Assembly: GCA_030431615.1 (NCBI GenBank)
Contig: JAUIID010000025.1
Coordinates: 1 to 37,875, forward strand
Source of the DNA: Alphaproteobacteria bacterium
Lineage (GTDB): Bacteria > Pseudomonadota > Alphaproteobacteria > Geminicoccales > Geminicoccaceae
Reading direction: 5' to 3'
Length of the DNA: 37,875 nucleotides
Within the stretch, counting starts at the first letter, position 1. Every line of letters begins with the position of its first letter. The translations under genes were made by a program, and so were the position numbers. Of the stretch, positions 1 through 8,492 are shown in pieces. The notes beneath the pieces are model-generated. The model ran no database searches. It had not been told where the DNA came from and was given only the letters and a program-made list of their open reading frames with translations.

Positions 1-606
1 GATCGGTGCCTGGCGCTGATAGGCGCTCTCGAGCTCGGCGAAGAGCGCCGCGTCGGTGCCGGCGTGGACCACCTCGTAGTCGAGCCCGAGCGCTTCGATG
101 CGCTCCTCGTCGAAGCCACCCCAGGTCACCGGGCCGCCGAGATAGCGGCCCATGGGAGCGGTCTCCGGGGTCGAGAATATCTCGGCGCAGTCGTTGAGGG
201 CCTGCCAGTCCGGCAGGCCGGGGCAGAGCTCCTTCACATAGGTCGGGTACCACCACTCCTCGATGGCATACATGCCGCTGTCGCCGACATTGACGACCTG
301 GCCGGTGGCCACGGCCTCGTCCATCGCCTCGCGGCCGGTGGTTTCCCAGATCTCCATGGCGACGTGCAGATCGCCGGTCTTGAGGCCCGCAAATTGAGCC
401 AGGTAGTCGGCCTGGACGTACTCCACATTGTAGCCTGCGGCCTGCAGCACCTCGCCCATCAGGGTGGTCGTCAGGAGCTGGCCAGTCCAGTCGTGGAGGG
501 TCAGGCGGATCGGCTCGTCCGACTCGACGGCGGCCGCGGAAGTCGCCGCAAGCGTCAGGCCCAGGACCATGGCGCAGCCGGTGAGGCGCCTCTTTGTCAT
601 GTTCAT
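1..606 (-). CDS. Glycine betaine/proline-type ABC transporter substrate-binding protein (partial, 3' end missing)
   Basis: The reading frame is open from an ATG at 606 to the window edge, so about 202 N-terminal residues are visible and the C-terminus is lost. It starts with a signal peptide (basic MNMTKRR, hydrophobic core, Ala-rich end near residue 26). The mature part has the OpuAC/ProX pattern: LHDWTGQL, then GYNVEYVQADYLAQFAGLKT, then VAMEIWETTG and EEWWYPTYV. Such proteins bind quaternary amines or related zwitterions in the periplasm and deliver them to a ProVW-type importer. No partner permease or ATPase is in view; they would lie to the left. An ATG at 600 is an alternative start. 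The family call is good, but the exact ligand cannot be told from a partial sequence. Confidence 0.85.
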   Translation of the reverse strand, partial: MNMTKRRLTGCAMVLGLTLAATSAAAVESDEPIRLTLHDWTGQLLTTTLMGEVLQAAGYNVEYVQADYLAQFAGLKTGDLHVAMEIWETTGREAMDEAVATGQVVNVGDSGMYAIEEWWYPTYVKELCPGLPDWQALNDCAEIFSTPETAPMGRYLGGPVTWGGFDEERIEALGLDYEVVHAGTDAALFAELESAYQRQAPI

Positions 607-740
607 TCTCGTGCCCCGTCTCATTGCCTCGGCCGATCATTCGCCGCCCTCCGCCCAGGGTCAACCACTATCCCTCCGCCCCGATGCCGTGACGCACACC
701 CGTATCGGCACTAGAACGGCTCGACGCAGGGAGAGGACGC

Positions 741-1622
741 ATGACCGAGCCGACACCGCGCATCGCCTTCATCGGGCTCGGCCAGATGGGCTCGCGCATG
801 GCCGGAAGGTTGGCCGAGGCGGGCCTGCAGCTAACCGTCCACGATGCCGATGCCCGAGCCATGGAGCCCTTCGGGGCCGAGCGCAGCCATCCCTCGCCAA
901 AGGCGGCGGTGGCCGGCTGCGACATGCTGCTGACCATGCTGCCCAACGGGCGGGTTTCACAGGAGGTGGTGCTGGCCGCCGACCCGGCTCCGGGCGTGCT
1001 GGTGGTCGAAATGTCGTCCAGCGATCCGGCCGACACGCGGGCCCTTGGTGCCAGCCTCGCCGAGCGCCGGGTGGCGCTCATCGACGCGCCGGTCTCCGGC
1101 GGCATCAAGCGGGCGGCCACCGGTGAGCTCGCGATCATGGCGGGTGGTGAAGTGCATGACCTCGAGCGCGCCCGGCCCGTGCTCGATCATCTCGGGCGCC
1201 GCATCTTCCACTGCGGCCCGCTCGGCGCCGGCGGCGCCATGAAGGCGCTGAACAACCTGCTCTCGGCCGCTGGCTTCGCCGCCACCATAGAGGTGCTGCA
1301 GATCGGCCGGCGCTTCGGCCTCGAACCCGGGCTGATGCTCGATGTGCTGAACAACTCCACCGGGCGCAACAACACGACCGAGGTGAAGATCGCGCCCTTC
1401 GTGCTCTCCGGTCGTTTCGATTCCGGCTTCGCGCTCGACCTCATGGTCAAGGACCTGACGACGGCGCTGGCCCTTGCCGATCGCACCGTGACTGACGTGC
1501 CGCTGAGCCAGCTCGCGCTCGAGCTCTGGCGGGAAGCTGGTGGTGATCTCGAACACGGCGTCGATCACACGGCCCTCGCCCGCTGGTACGAGACCCGAAC
1601 CGGCACGCAGCTCCGCTCGTGA
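741..1622 (+). CDS. NAD(P)-dependent beta-hydroxyacid dehydrogenase (3-hydroxyisobutyrate dehydrogenase family)
   Basis: 293 residues, the normal length for this family. The N-terminal Rossmann motif is GLGQMGSRMAGRL (residues 12-24). The substrate-loop signature is DAPVSGGIKRAATGEL (115-130). The catalytic lysine is K168 in GAGGAMKALNNLL, and the C-terminal all-helical domain includes FDSGFALDLMVKDL. The enzyme oxidises a beta-hydroxy acid, or reduces a semialdehyde (3-hydroxyisobutyrate, tartronate semialdehyde or similar). The ATG at 741 has a good Shine-Dalgarno GGGAGAGG. It converges on the SelA-like gene and may serve the same catabolic cluster, for example handling a C3-C4 product. The exact substrate is not determined by the sequence. 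Confidence 0.88.
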   Translation: MTEPTPRIAFIGLGQMGSRMAGRLAEAGLQLTVHDADARAMEPFGAERSHPSPKAAVAGCDMLLTMLPNGRVSQEVVLAADPAPGVLVVEMSSSDPADTRALGASLAERRVALIDAPVSGGIKRAATGELAIMAGGEVHDLERARPVLDHLGRRIFHCGPLGAGGAMKALNNLLSAAGFAATIEVLQIGRRFGLEPGLMLDVLNNSTGRNNTTEVKIAPFVLSGRFDSGFALDLMVKDLTTALALADRTVTDVPLSQLALELWREAGGDLEHGVDHTALARWYETRTGTQLRS

Positions 1623-1645
1623 GTTGCCGTCCCGCGACCCAGCGG

Positions 1646-2860
1646 TCAGGCGCTATCCGGCCACAGCCTGAGCGCACGCGCCTTCTCGGCCCGCCAGCTC
1701 TCGAGATCGGATGAAGCCGGCCCGAACCCACCTTTGCCAGCCGATGTCAGCACCGCGCCGATCCGATCCGCCACGATTTCCACCTCGTCCTCGCCGAGCG
1801 AACGGGGGTCCAGGACCAGCCAGCCATGCTCGACCTGGTGCGAACGGACGGCGATCGGCGGATCGCCCCGCTCGAGCTCCCTGACGAGCTGCAGGGCCGT
1901 GAGACCGGCCTTGGTCGGGTCGACCGCGAGCTTCAGCCGGTCGAACGGGTTGCCGGTCGGGTCGGGGTCGATGGTCGCCTCGATGCCGGGCAGCGCACAA
2001 AAGCGCCCGCGCCAGTCCTCGAGCACCTGCCGCATGGCCTGTCGCCGGGCGGCATGGTCGCGCTCACCCCATGCCTCGAGTGCGGCCAGCGCTCCGGCGA
2101 CACTCTCCTTGCCGGCCTTCATCGGTCTCGCAATGCCGAAGTTCTGCAGATAGGCGGCGCGGACCAGAGGCTTGCGACCGGCAACGATGCCAGCGGTCGC
2201 ACCGCCCAGGAACTTGTGACTGCTGTGGATCGTGAGGTCGGCGCCCTTATCCAGATAGCCCCGCAGATCGTACTCGGCGGCGAGGTCGACGATCACCAGC
2301 ACGCCTTGGGCGTGGCATATCTCCAGGAACGTGGCGAAGGGGATCTGTCCCTCGCTGGAGCAGTGGTGGCTGACGACGAAGAGCCCTGCCGCCGTTGCCG
2401 GTCCGATCGCCGCCGCAAGCTGATGGCTGCGCGCGGCGTTGACGTCGCCGATCACGACCGGGCGTGCGCCGGGAAGGCGGATGTCCTGGGCGATCGAGTG
2501 CCCGTAATTGACGACATGGCCGGCCTGGATGACGACTTCGTTCCGCATGCCGGTCGTGTCGGGAAGCTGCTCGATGCGGGCGAGATCATCGCCCGTCATC
2601 GCCCCAGCCACCGCCATGCAGATCCCCGCCGAGGAGCAGGCCGCGACGAAGCCCGCCTCGGCACCCGTGGCGCCTGCGATGATCCGGCTGGCAGCAGCCT
2701 GCAGCTCCAGAATGTCGACGCCGCGCGACATGATGGCGGCAGCCGCCTCGATCGCCTCCGGACAGGCGCTGATGCCACCATGGGTGGTGAGTGTGCCGGT
2801 CAGGTTGATAAGTGGCCGCACGCCGAGGCGGCGCCGCACGTCGGGGAGCTTGTCCGTCAT
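1646..2860 (-). CDS. SelA-like PLP-dependent enzyme (selenocysteine synthase-related; ammonia-lyase/aldolase type)
   Basis: 404 residues from an ATG at 2860, whose ATGA overlaps the stop of the upstream M81 gene by four bases, implying translational coupling. A GTG at 2869 is also possible. The fold-type I PLP core is visible: D192 in VIVDLAAEYDLRGY and the Schiff-base lysine K216 in HSSHKFLGGATAG, with the opening motif RPLINLTGTLTTHGG typical of the SelA-related family (for example D-glucosaminate-6-phosphate ammonia lyase, DgaE). True SelA is unlikely because no selenium genes or tRNA-Sec lie nearby. By family, it probably deaminates or cleaves an amino acid or amino-sugar acid. Its neighbour at 8493 belongs to an amidohydrolase family that is often found with this one, which supports a joint pathway. 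Confidence 0.8.
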   Translation of the reverse strand: MTDKLPDVRRRLGVRPLINLTGTLTTHGGISACPEAIEAAAAIMSRGVDILELQAAASRIIAGATGAEAGFVAACSSAGICMAVAGAMTGDDLARIEQLPDTTGMRNEVVIQAGHVVNYGHSIAQDIRLPGARPVVIGDVNAARSHQLAAAIGPATAAGLFVVSHHCSSEGQIPFATFLEICHAQGVLVIVDLAAEYDLRGYLDKGADLTIHSSHKFLGGATAGIVAGRKPLVRAAYLQNFGIARPMKAGKESVAGALAALEAWGERDHAARRQAMRQVLEDWRGRFCALPGIEATIDPDPTGNPFDRLKLAVDPTKAGLTALQLVRELERGDPPIAVRSHQVEHGWLVLDPRSLGEDEVEIVADRIGAVLTSAGKGGFGPASSDLESWRAEKARALRLWPDSA

Positions 2861-4341
2861 CCCGGGCACACCTCGACCGCCGGCTCGAACACGACATCAG
2901 GGTCGAGCGGGAACATCGGCCTGGCACAGATCTCGTGACCGAGAAGCGGCAGGTTCGCGGTGGTTGCGCCCGGTACGTCGACCACGAAGTTCTCTCCGGC
3001 GAAGCTGAAGAAGCGCGAGTAGGCGCCCGGCGACTTGATGACGATGAGATCGAAGTCCAGCGGATCCCGGCCATGTGCCAGGAAGACGCTGCGGTCCGCC
3101 AGGTGCACCGACCGGCTGATGGCGATGAGCGTGGTATTGCCGGCTTCCAGCACCGCCGTGCGGCCGGCATCGCCCAAGAGGCCGCTCACCTCGTGACGCC
3201 AGCGACCGTCACCGAGCATGGCAACCCGCACCTCCATCGTCAGCGGCGGAAAGCGCGCCGGGTCGAGCGAGCCACCGATGGCGAGTTGCAGAACCGCGCC
3301 GACCCCTGCGGCATGGGCACGTTCCACTGCCGGCGCGTCGACGATCGGCATGATCGCCCGCCCCCGATAGCCATGTTCGAGCAGGCCTCTGAGGATGGCG
3401 TTGCTGTCGCCGGAAGCGCCGCTGCTCGGCGCGTCCGCAGCATCGGTGAAGGTCACGGGCGCCACCGCCTTCCTTGCCGCCTCGATGGCGTCGCCGAGGC
3501 TCACCAGCGGCGCATGCATGCGCTCGCGCTGCTGCCAGAAATCTGCAGCCATCGCCAGCGCCTCCCGCTTTGCCATATCAGCGTCACCATCGGTGATGAC
3601 CAGGGACTGTGAGCAGAGCTCGGGCACGTCGGTGAAGGGGTTGCCGATCAGCATCGCCGCGGCCAGCGTCCCGTTCGCCTCGAGCCGCTTGGCATTCCGG
3701 ATGATCTCGCCATAGCAGCCGCTCTTGGTGAAGAGCTCGGGTCCGCGCACCAGGGCCGGTATCTTGACGCGCGCCGTGACAGGCCTGGCACCCGTGTCGA
3801 TGATGTGCAGCAAGAGGCGCGCCGCGCGGGCGCCGGTGTCGATGAAATCCTCGTGCGGGTAGGTGTGATAGACGGCCGTCGCCGTCATGTTGCGCAGCAT
3901 GCGGGCCGTCAGGATGCCGTGCAGGTCGAGCGATGTGACGATCGGGACGTCCGGCCCGAGGATGCCGCGAGCCGCCTCCAGCAGGTGACCTTCCGGATCG
4001 AGCTCGCCCTCGGCACCCATCGCACCATGCAGCGCGAAATAGAGGCCGTCGGCACCCTTTGCATGCTCGCGCAGGGCGGCGAGCAACTCGCCGGCAATGC
4101 GCCGGAAGGCATCGGCACGCAGCAGACCGCCGCTCGGTGCCTTGGCCCCAAAGACCGGGACCACCGTGACATCCGAGCGCGCCTCGAACTCGTCGAGGGC
4201 ACCGCGCACGCAGGTGTCGGCCTGCCGGTTGGCATCGATCAGGGCGCTGCCCACGGCAATGTCAAACGACGCGTACTCCGTCGGCACCGGGTTGAAGGAC
4301 GAGATCTCCTGCTCGCACTGGAGCACAAGAATTTGGTGCAT
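2857..4341 (-). CDS. M81 family metallopeptidase (MlrC/microcystinase C-like)
   Basis: 494 residues, usual for the family. The N-terminal catalytic domain shows QEISSFNP, YFALHGAMGAEGELDPEG (about residues 100-118), SLDLHGILT and YHTYPHEDFIDTG, which hold the predicted zinc ligands. The C-terminal DUF1485-type domain contains DAADAPSSGASGDSNAIL and VVIKSPGAYSRFFS. MlrC from microcystin degraders hydrolyses linear peptide products. Most bacterial homologues sit in uptake or catabolic clusters and have unknown substrates. No signal peptide is seen, so it should act in the cytosol. The ATG at 4341 follows GGGGGAG. It is divergent from the sugar-type importer operon and overlaps the SelA-like gene, so it probably acts on what that importer brings in. 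Confidence 0.85.
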   Translation of the reverse strand: MHQILVLQCEQEISSFNPVPTEYASFDIAVGSALIDANRQADTCVRGALDEFEARSDVTVVPVFGAKAPSGGLLRADAFRRIAGELLAALREHAKGADGLYFALHGAMGAEGELDPEGHLLEAARGILGPDVPIVTSLDLHGILTARMLRNMTATAVYHTYPHEDFIDTGARAARLLLHIIDTGARPVTARVKIPALVRGPELFTKSGCYGEIIRNAKRLEANGTLAAAMLIGNPFTDVPELCSQSLVITDGDADMAKREALAMAADFWQQRERMHAPLVSLGDAIEAARKAVAPVTFTDAADAPSSGASGDSNAILRGLLEHGYRGRAIMPIVDAPAVERAHAAGVGAVLQLAIGGSLDPARFPPLTMEVRVAMLGDGRWRHEVSGLLGDAGRTAVLEAGNTTLIAISRSVHLADRSVFLAHGRDPLDFDLIVIKSPGAYSRFFSFAGENFVVDVPGATTANLPLLGHEICARPMFPLDPDVVFEPAVEVCPG

Positions 4342-4448
4342 CGTTTTCTCCCCCTGAAGTCGCGCAGCCGCCGGCAGGCACTGGCTTCACGGCCTTGCCA
4401 AGGCGACCCCGTCCGGGCAGGTATGGGGCATACACATGGGAGGTCATC

Positions 4449-5789
4449 ATGTCATCGAAGGTGTTCGCGTCCGCCCTCGTCGGGGCGCTGCTGCTCGGCA
4501 CGTCGCCCGCAGCCATGGCCGCCGATCTCGTCATCTGGTGGACGAAGGGTGTCACCGAGGACGAGGAGAATGCGCTCAAGGCCGTCGTGACGAAGTGGGA
4601 GGAGCAGACCGGCAAGACGGCGGATCTGAGCTTCTACGGATCGGGCGACACCGAGGCGAAGACGATCGCGGCACTGGAAGCCGGGTCGCCGCCGGACCTC
4701 ACCTTCGACTACGCCTACGACCTCGCGTTCAGCCCCACCTGGGCCTATGAGGGCCGGCTCGCCGACGTCAGCGACGTGCTCGAGCCGATCGCCGATCAGT
4801 TTCAGCCATCGGCCCTGAAGTCGGTCAACATGCTCAATGGCGAGACCGGCGAGCGAAGCTACTACGCCATCCCGTGGACGCAGATGACGCCGCACGTCCA
4901 CTACTGGAAGGATTTCCTGGTCGAGGCCGGCTTCACCGAGGAGGACATTCCGAACGAGTGGCAAGCCTTCTTCGACTTCTGGTGCGACGAGGTGCAGCCT
5001 GCACTGCGGGCGAAGGGCGAGCGCATCTACGGTCTCGGCCTCGGCACGGGCAGCGGCGGCAACGATCCGTTCTTCAATATCCACATCTTCCTCAACGCCT
5101 TCGGCGCCGAGGTCCTGGACGCGGACGGCAATCTGCAGATCGACGACCCCGAGGTGCGGGCGCGGGTGATCGAGGCGGTCGATTCGTTCGTCAAGCCATC
5201 GGCCGAGCAATGCGTGCCGCCCGACGGCGTGAACTGGGCCGGCTCCGACGACAACGTCTCTTTCATCAACCGCAAGAACCTCGTCGCCTTCAACCCGACG
5301 CTCTCGATCCCGGCGTCGCAGCTCAAGGACAATCCCGAGAACTACTACGAGAACATGCGCACCCGCCCCTGGCCCATGGGCGTGGACGGCGAGCCGACGC
5401 CGGCCATGGTCTCGGTCAAGCAGGTGCTGATCTTCGAGGAATCACCGAACAAGGAGAATGCCAAGGAGTTCATGAGCCTGCTGCTCGAGCCCGAGAACAT
5501 GGGGCCGATGCTGAAGGGCGCCCTTGGCCGCTTCTTCCCGGTGATGCCGGCGCTGCTGGACGATCCCTTCTACAACGACCCGGCGGACCCGCATCGCTAC
5601 GCCATGTACGAGCAGTTCACCACGGTCGAGAACCAGCCCTTCCTGCAGACCCGGAACTATCGCTACGCCAAGGTCATGGCGGAGCAACTCTGGGCCAAGG
5701 CGACCGGCCGAATTCTCCTCGACGGCTGGAGCACCGAGGACGCGATCGACGAGCTCGCCGAGCGAATGCACGTGCTGCTCGACGAATAG
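4449..5789 (+). CDS. Sugar-type (family 1) ABC transporter extracellular solute-binding protein
   Basis: 446 residues. The start at 4449 gives a clean signal peptide (MSSKVFASALVGALLLG...AAMAAD) and has GGGAGG at proper distance; a longer reading from 4395 lacks both features. The mature protein begins DLVIWWTKG, followed by a MalE-like alpha/beta fold, with FYGSGDTEAKTIAALEAG and many Trp/Tyr residues suited to carbohydrate stacking. It is the first gene of a plus-strand operon with two permeases, an SMP-30 lactonase and an amidohydrolase, so its ligand is probably a sugar, sugar acid or acylated amino sugar. A short palindrome, GTATG-GGG-CATAC (4421-4433), sits just upstream of the start and could be an operator in the divergent promoter. 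Confidence 0.9.
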   Translation: MSSKVFASALVGALLLGTSPAAMAADLVIWWTKGVTEDEENALKAVVTKWEEQTGKTADLSFYGSGDTEAKTIAALEAGSPPDLTFDYAYDLAFSPTWAYEGRLADVSDVLEPIADQFQPSALKSVNMLNGETGERSYYAIPWTQMTPHVHYWKDFLVEAGFTEEDIPNEWQAFFDFWCDEVQPALRAKGERIYGLGLGTGSGGNDPFFNIHIFLNAFGAEVLDADGNLQIDDPEVRARVIEAVDSFVKPSAEQCVPPDGVNWAGSDDNVSFINRKNLVAFNPTLSIPASQLKDNPENYYENMRTRPWPMGVDGEPTPAMVSVKQVLIFEESPNKENAKEFMSLLLEPENMGPMLKGALGRFFPVMPALLDDPFYNDPADPHRYAMYEQFTTVENQPFLQTRNYRYAKVMAEQLWAKATGRILLDGWSTEDAIDELAERMHVLLDE

Positions 5790-5807
5790 CAGAAGCCGCG
5801 CGCCGAG

Positions 5808-6689
5808 ATGACATCACAGGTTCAAGCCACGCCGCCGTCGACGGCGGCGTGGCCAGGCGTCTCCATGGATCGGGCGTGGGGATACATCCTGCTGATCCCC
5901 TACGCCGCCGTCTTCGTCCTGTTCGTCGTCTATCCGATCGCCTACGGCATCTGGCTCGGCAGCGACGTCGCGGGCTACGAGCGACTCTGGGACGACCCGA
6001 TCTACTGGCGGACCGTCAGGAACACGCTTGTCTTCCTGATCGTCGGCGTGAACCTGAAGATGCTGCTTGCCCTGGCGCTCTCCAGCTTCTTCGTGCTGCC
6101 CTATTGGTGGGTGAGGGTCGTTGGCGTGCTCTTCATCCTCCCGTGGGCAGTGCCGCACATCCCGTCGATCCTGTCGATCCGCTGGTTCCTCAATTCCGAA
6201 TGGGGGATGCTCAACAACCTGATCTGGCAGATCACGGGGACCTTCGGGCCAGCGTGGCTGAGCGACACGAACTATGCCTTCGCCTGCGTCATCGCGGTCC
6301 ATATCTGGAAGTATCTGCCGTTCTGGACCCTGATCCTCATCGCCGGCCGGATGGCGATCAGCCGCGATCTCTACGAGGCCGCGACCCTAGACGGCGCAAC
6401 GCCCTGGCAGTGCTTCCAGAACGTGACCTTCCCGCAGATCCGCAACCTCTTCATCACCAGCACGCTGCTGACGACGATCTGGTCGCTCGGTGACTTCAAC
6501 AGCGTCTTTCTCCTGACCGGCGGCGGGCCCGCGGAGCGCACCAACACGCTGGCAACCCTTGGCGTGCGCTTCGCCTTCAAGGAGGCCGATCTTTCGGCCG
6601 GTGTCGCCACCATGATCAGCGGCCTGCCGCTGCTGATTCCCCTGGTCATCCTCCTGCTCCGTCGGCTCAACCGGCAGATGGCGGAGTAG
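5808..6689 (+). CDS. ABC transporter permease, MalF/UgpA type
   Basis: 293 residues with about six membrane helices, the first at residues 25-47 (YILLIPYAAVFVLFVVYPIAYG). The binding-protein-dependent permease (EAA) loop reads EAATLDGATPWQCFQNVTFP and docks with an ATPase subunit. It lies 18 bases after the binding-protein gene and 4 bases before the partner permease, so the three are one transcript. It forms half of the membrane channel for the solute bound by the 4449-5789 product. Length and motif are normal for family-1 carbohydrate importers. Confidence 0.92.
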   Translation: MTSQVQATPPSTAAWPGVSMDRAWGYILLIPYAAVFVLFVVYPIAYGIWLGSDVAGYERLWDDPIYWRTVRNTLVFLIVGVNLKMLLALALSSFFVLPYWWVRVVGVLFILPWAVPHIPSILSIRWFLNSEWGMLNNLIWQITGTFGPAWLSDTNYAFACVIAVHIWKYLPFWTLILIAGRMAISRDLYEAATLDGATPWQCFQNVTFPQIRNLFITSTLLTTIWSLGDFNSVFLLTGGGPAERTNTLATLGVRFAFKEADLSAGVATMISGLPLLIPLVILLLRRLNRQMAE

Positions 6690-6693
6690 CGGC

Positions 6694-7533
6694 ATGAGCA
6701 GAGACGTCCGCACGCAGCTCCTGTTGCTGCCCCTGGCCGCGATCATCCTCATCTGGACCTTGCTGCCGTTCTACCACATGGTCGTCCTGTCGCTGACGCC
6801 GCGCGACGAGGCCTTCGCCGGCCGGCTGTGGCCCGATCAGCCGACGCTCGAGAACTACGGCACCGTGCTCACCCAGGGCGATTTCTACCTGCAGAGCTTC
6901 TGGCGGCAGCTTGCCAACAGCGTGTTCGCCGCCGTCATGACCTGCGCCATCGTCCTCTCGGTCGCGTCCTTCGCCAGCTTCGCGATCGGCCGGCTCAAGG
7001 TCCGCTTCGGCGATGCCGTCTCCAACCTGGCGCTCCTGACCTATCTGATCCCGGCGACCTTTCTCGCCATCCCGATGTACCAGGTCATGGCCACCTACGG
7101 CCTCCTCAACAACATCTGGGCGCTGATCCTGTCGATCGCGACGTTCACCACGCCATACGCCATCTGGGTCCTGCGCCAGTACGCCGACTCCGTCCCGTTC
7201 GAGCTCGACGAGGCGGCCAGGGTGGATGGTGCAGCACCCCTGCAGATCTACTGGCTGGTCTACATCCCGCTGATCCGCCCGGCCCTCCTCGCCATCGGCA
7301 CTTTCGCGCTGCTGCACGCCTGGAACGAGTATCTCTATGCGTTCCTCATGCTCTCGGCCGAGGACCAGATGACCCTGCCGGTGGCGATGGGGCTCTACTC
7401 GCGCAATGACGATGCGCCCTGGCCGGTGCTGATGGCGCTCGGCATCATCTACTCGCTGCCGCCGACGACCCTTTATTACGCGGTCCGCAAGTACATGGTC
7501 ACCGGCCTCACCGCTGGCGGCGTCAAGTCCTGA
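6694..7533 (+). CDS. ABC transporter permease, MalG/UgpE type
   Basis: 279 residues with about six membrane helices, starting with LLLPLAAIILIWTLLPFYHMVV. The EAA loop reads DEAARVDGAAPLQIYWLVYIPL. It is the second permease of the carbohydrate-type importer. GGAG from the end of the previous gene serves as ribosome binding site for the ATG at 6694. No MalK/UgpC-type ATPase follows it; the operon continues straight into catabolic enzymes. The importer must therefore borrow an ATPase encoded elsewhere. Confidence 0.92.
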   Translation: MSRDVRTQLLLLPLAAIILIWTLLPFYHMVVLSLTPRDEAFAGRLWPDQPTLENYGTVLTQGDFYLQSFWRQLANSVFAAVMTCAIVLSVASFASFAIGRLKVRFGDAVSNLALLTYLIPATFLAIPMYQVMATYGLLNNIWALILSIATFTTPYAIWVLRQYADSVPFELDEAARVDGAAPLQIYWLVYIPLIRPALLAIGTFALLHAWNEYLYAFLMLSAEDQMTLPVAMGLYSRNDDAPWPVLMALGIIYSLPPTTLYYAVRKYMVTGLTAGGVKS

Positions 7534-7540
7534 GCCGGCC

Positions 7541-8467
7541 ATGAGCCTCTATCGCCCGCCCGAGGACCTAGAGACCCGCGTCTTCGTCGACGTCGTGGAG
7601 GCGTTGGGTTTCGTGCCGCGCAGCAATGCCTGGATCGAGCGGAGCCAGGGGCGGCCGATCCATTCCTTCCTCGAGGGACCTTCCTTCGACCGCCACGGCA
7701 ATCTCTATTGCGTCGACGCCCCTTTCGGCCGGATCCTGAAGATCACGCCGGAGCGGCAGGTCAGCGTTGTCTGCGCCTATGACGGCATCCCCAACGGGCT
7801 CAAGATCCACAAGAGCGGCGAGATCTTCATCGCCGACCGCCGACATGGCCTGATGCGCCTCGATCCGGTCAGCGGCAGAATCGAGGTCTTCCTCGCCGCG
7901 GATCGCCTGCAGCCGGGCTACAAGGGCCTCAACGACCTCTTCTTCGCCAGGAATGGCGACCTCTACTTCACCGATCAGGGCGACACCGGCCTGCAGGATC
8001 CGACGGGCCGGGTGTTCCGGCTTCGCCCCGATGGCCGGCTCGACTGCCTGCTCGCGAACGTGCCGAGCCCGAATGGCATCGTGCTCAATCCCGAGGAGAG
8101 CTATCTTTTTGTCGCCGTCACTTTCGGCCCACAGGTCTGGCGCGGCCTCCTCCGCCCCGATGGCAGCCTCATCAAGGTCGGCGCCGTCCAGACCTTCTCC
8201 GGCGGCTTCAGCGGTCCGGACGGCATGGCCATGGACGTGAAAGGCTGCCTCGCCGTCTGCCACAACCGCCAGGGAACCGTCTGGACCTTCGATCCCATGG
8301 GCGAGCCCCTCTACCGCATCCGCTCCTGCAGGGGCTCGATGACCACCAACCTCGCCTTTGGCGGGCCGGAGAACCGGCGGCTCTACATCACCGAGTCGGA
8401 GAGCGGGTCGATCCTCGAGGTCGACCTGCCAACGCCGGGCGAGCCCATGTTCTCGCACCAGCCCTGA
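7541..8467 (+). CDS. SMP-30/gluconolactonase family beta-propeller hydrolase
   Basis: 308 residues. It has the SMP-30 metal-site pattern: Glu in FLEGPSFDRHGNLY near residue 47, Asn in PNGIVLNPEESYLFV, and Asp in SGPDGMAMDVKGCL. Repeated propeller strands include LNDLFFARNGDLYFTD. No signal peptide is seen, so it is cytosolic. Members hydrolyse aldonolactones or other sugar lactones with a divalent metal. The gene starts 8 bases after the permease gene and is clearly in the same operon. Its presence suggests that the imported compound is oxidised to a lactone or contains one. The true substrate is unknown. Confidence 0.88.
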   Translation: MSLYRPPEDLETRVFVDVVEALGFVPRSNAWIERSQGRPIHSFLEGPSFDRHGNLYCVDAPFGRILKITPERQVSVVCAYDGIPNGLKIHKSGEIFIADRRHGLMRLDPVSGRIEVFLAADRLQPGYKGLNDLFFARNGDLYFTDQGDTGLQDPTGRVFRLRPDGRLDCLLANVPSPNGIVLNPEESYLFVAVTFGPQVWRGLLRPDGSLIKVGAVQTFSGGFSGPDGMAMDVKGCLAVCHNRQGTVWTFDPMGEPLYRIRSCRGSMTTNLAFGGPENRRLYITESESGSILEVDLPTPGEPMFSHQP

Positions 8468-8492
8468 ATTCGACCCGCCCGGGAGACCAACC

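Noticed and set aside
1646-2860. True selenocysteine synthase (selA)
   Set aside because: The length and opening motif fit the SelA-related catabolic family, and there is no selB, selD or tRNA-Sec nearby.
4874-6493. 539-codon plus-strand frame
   Set aside because: It overlaps the binding-protein and first permease genes in a different frame and has shadow-type composition.
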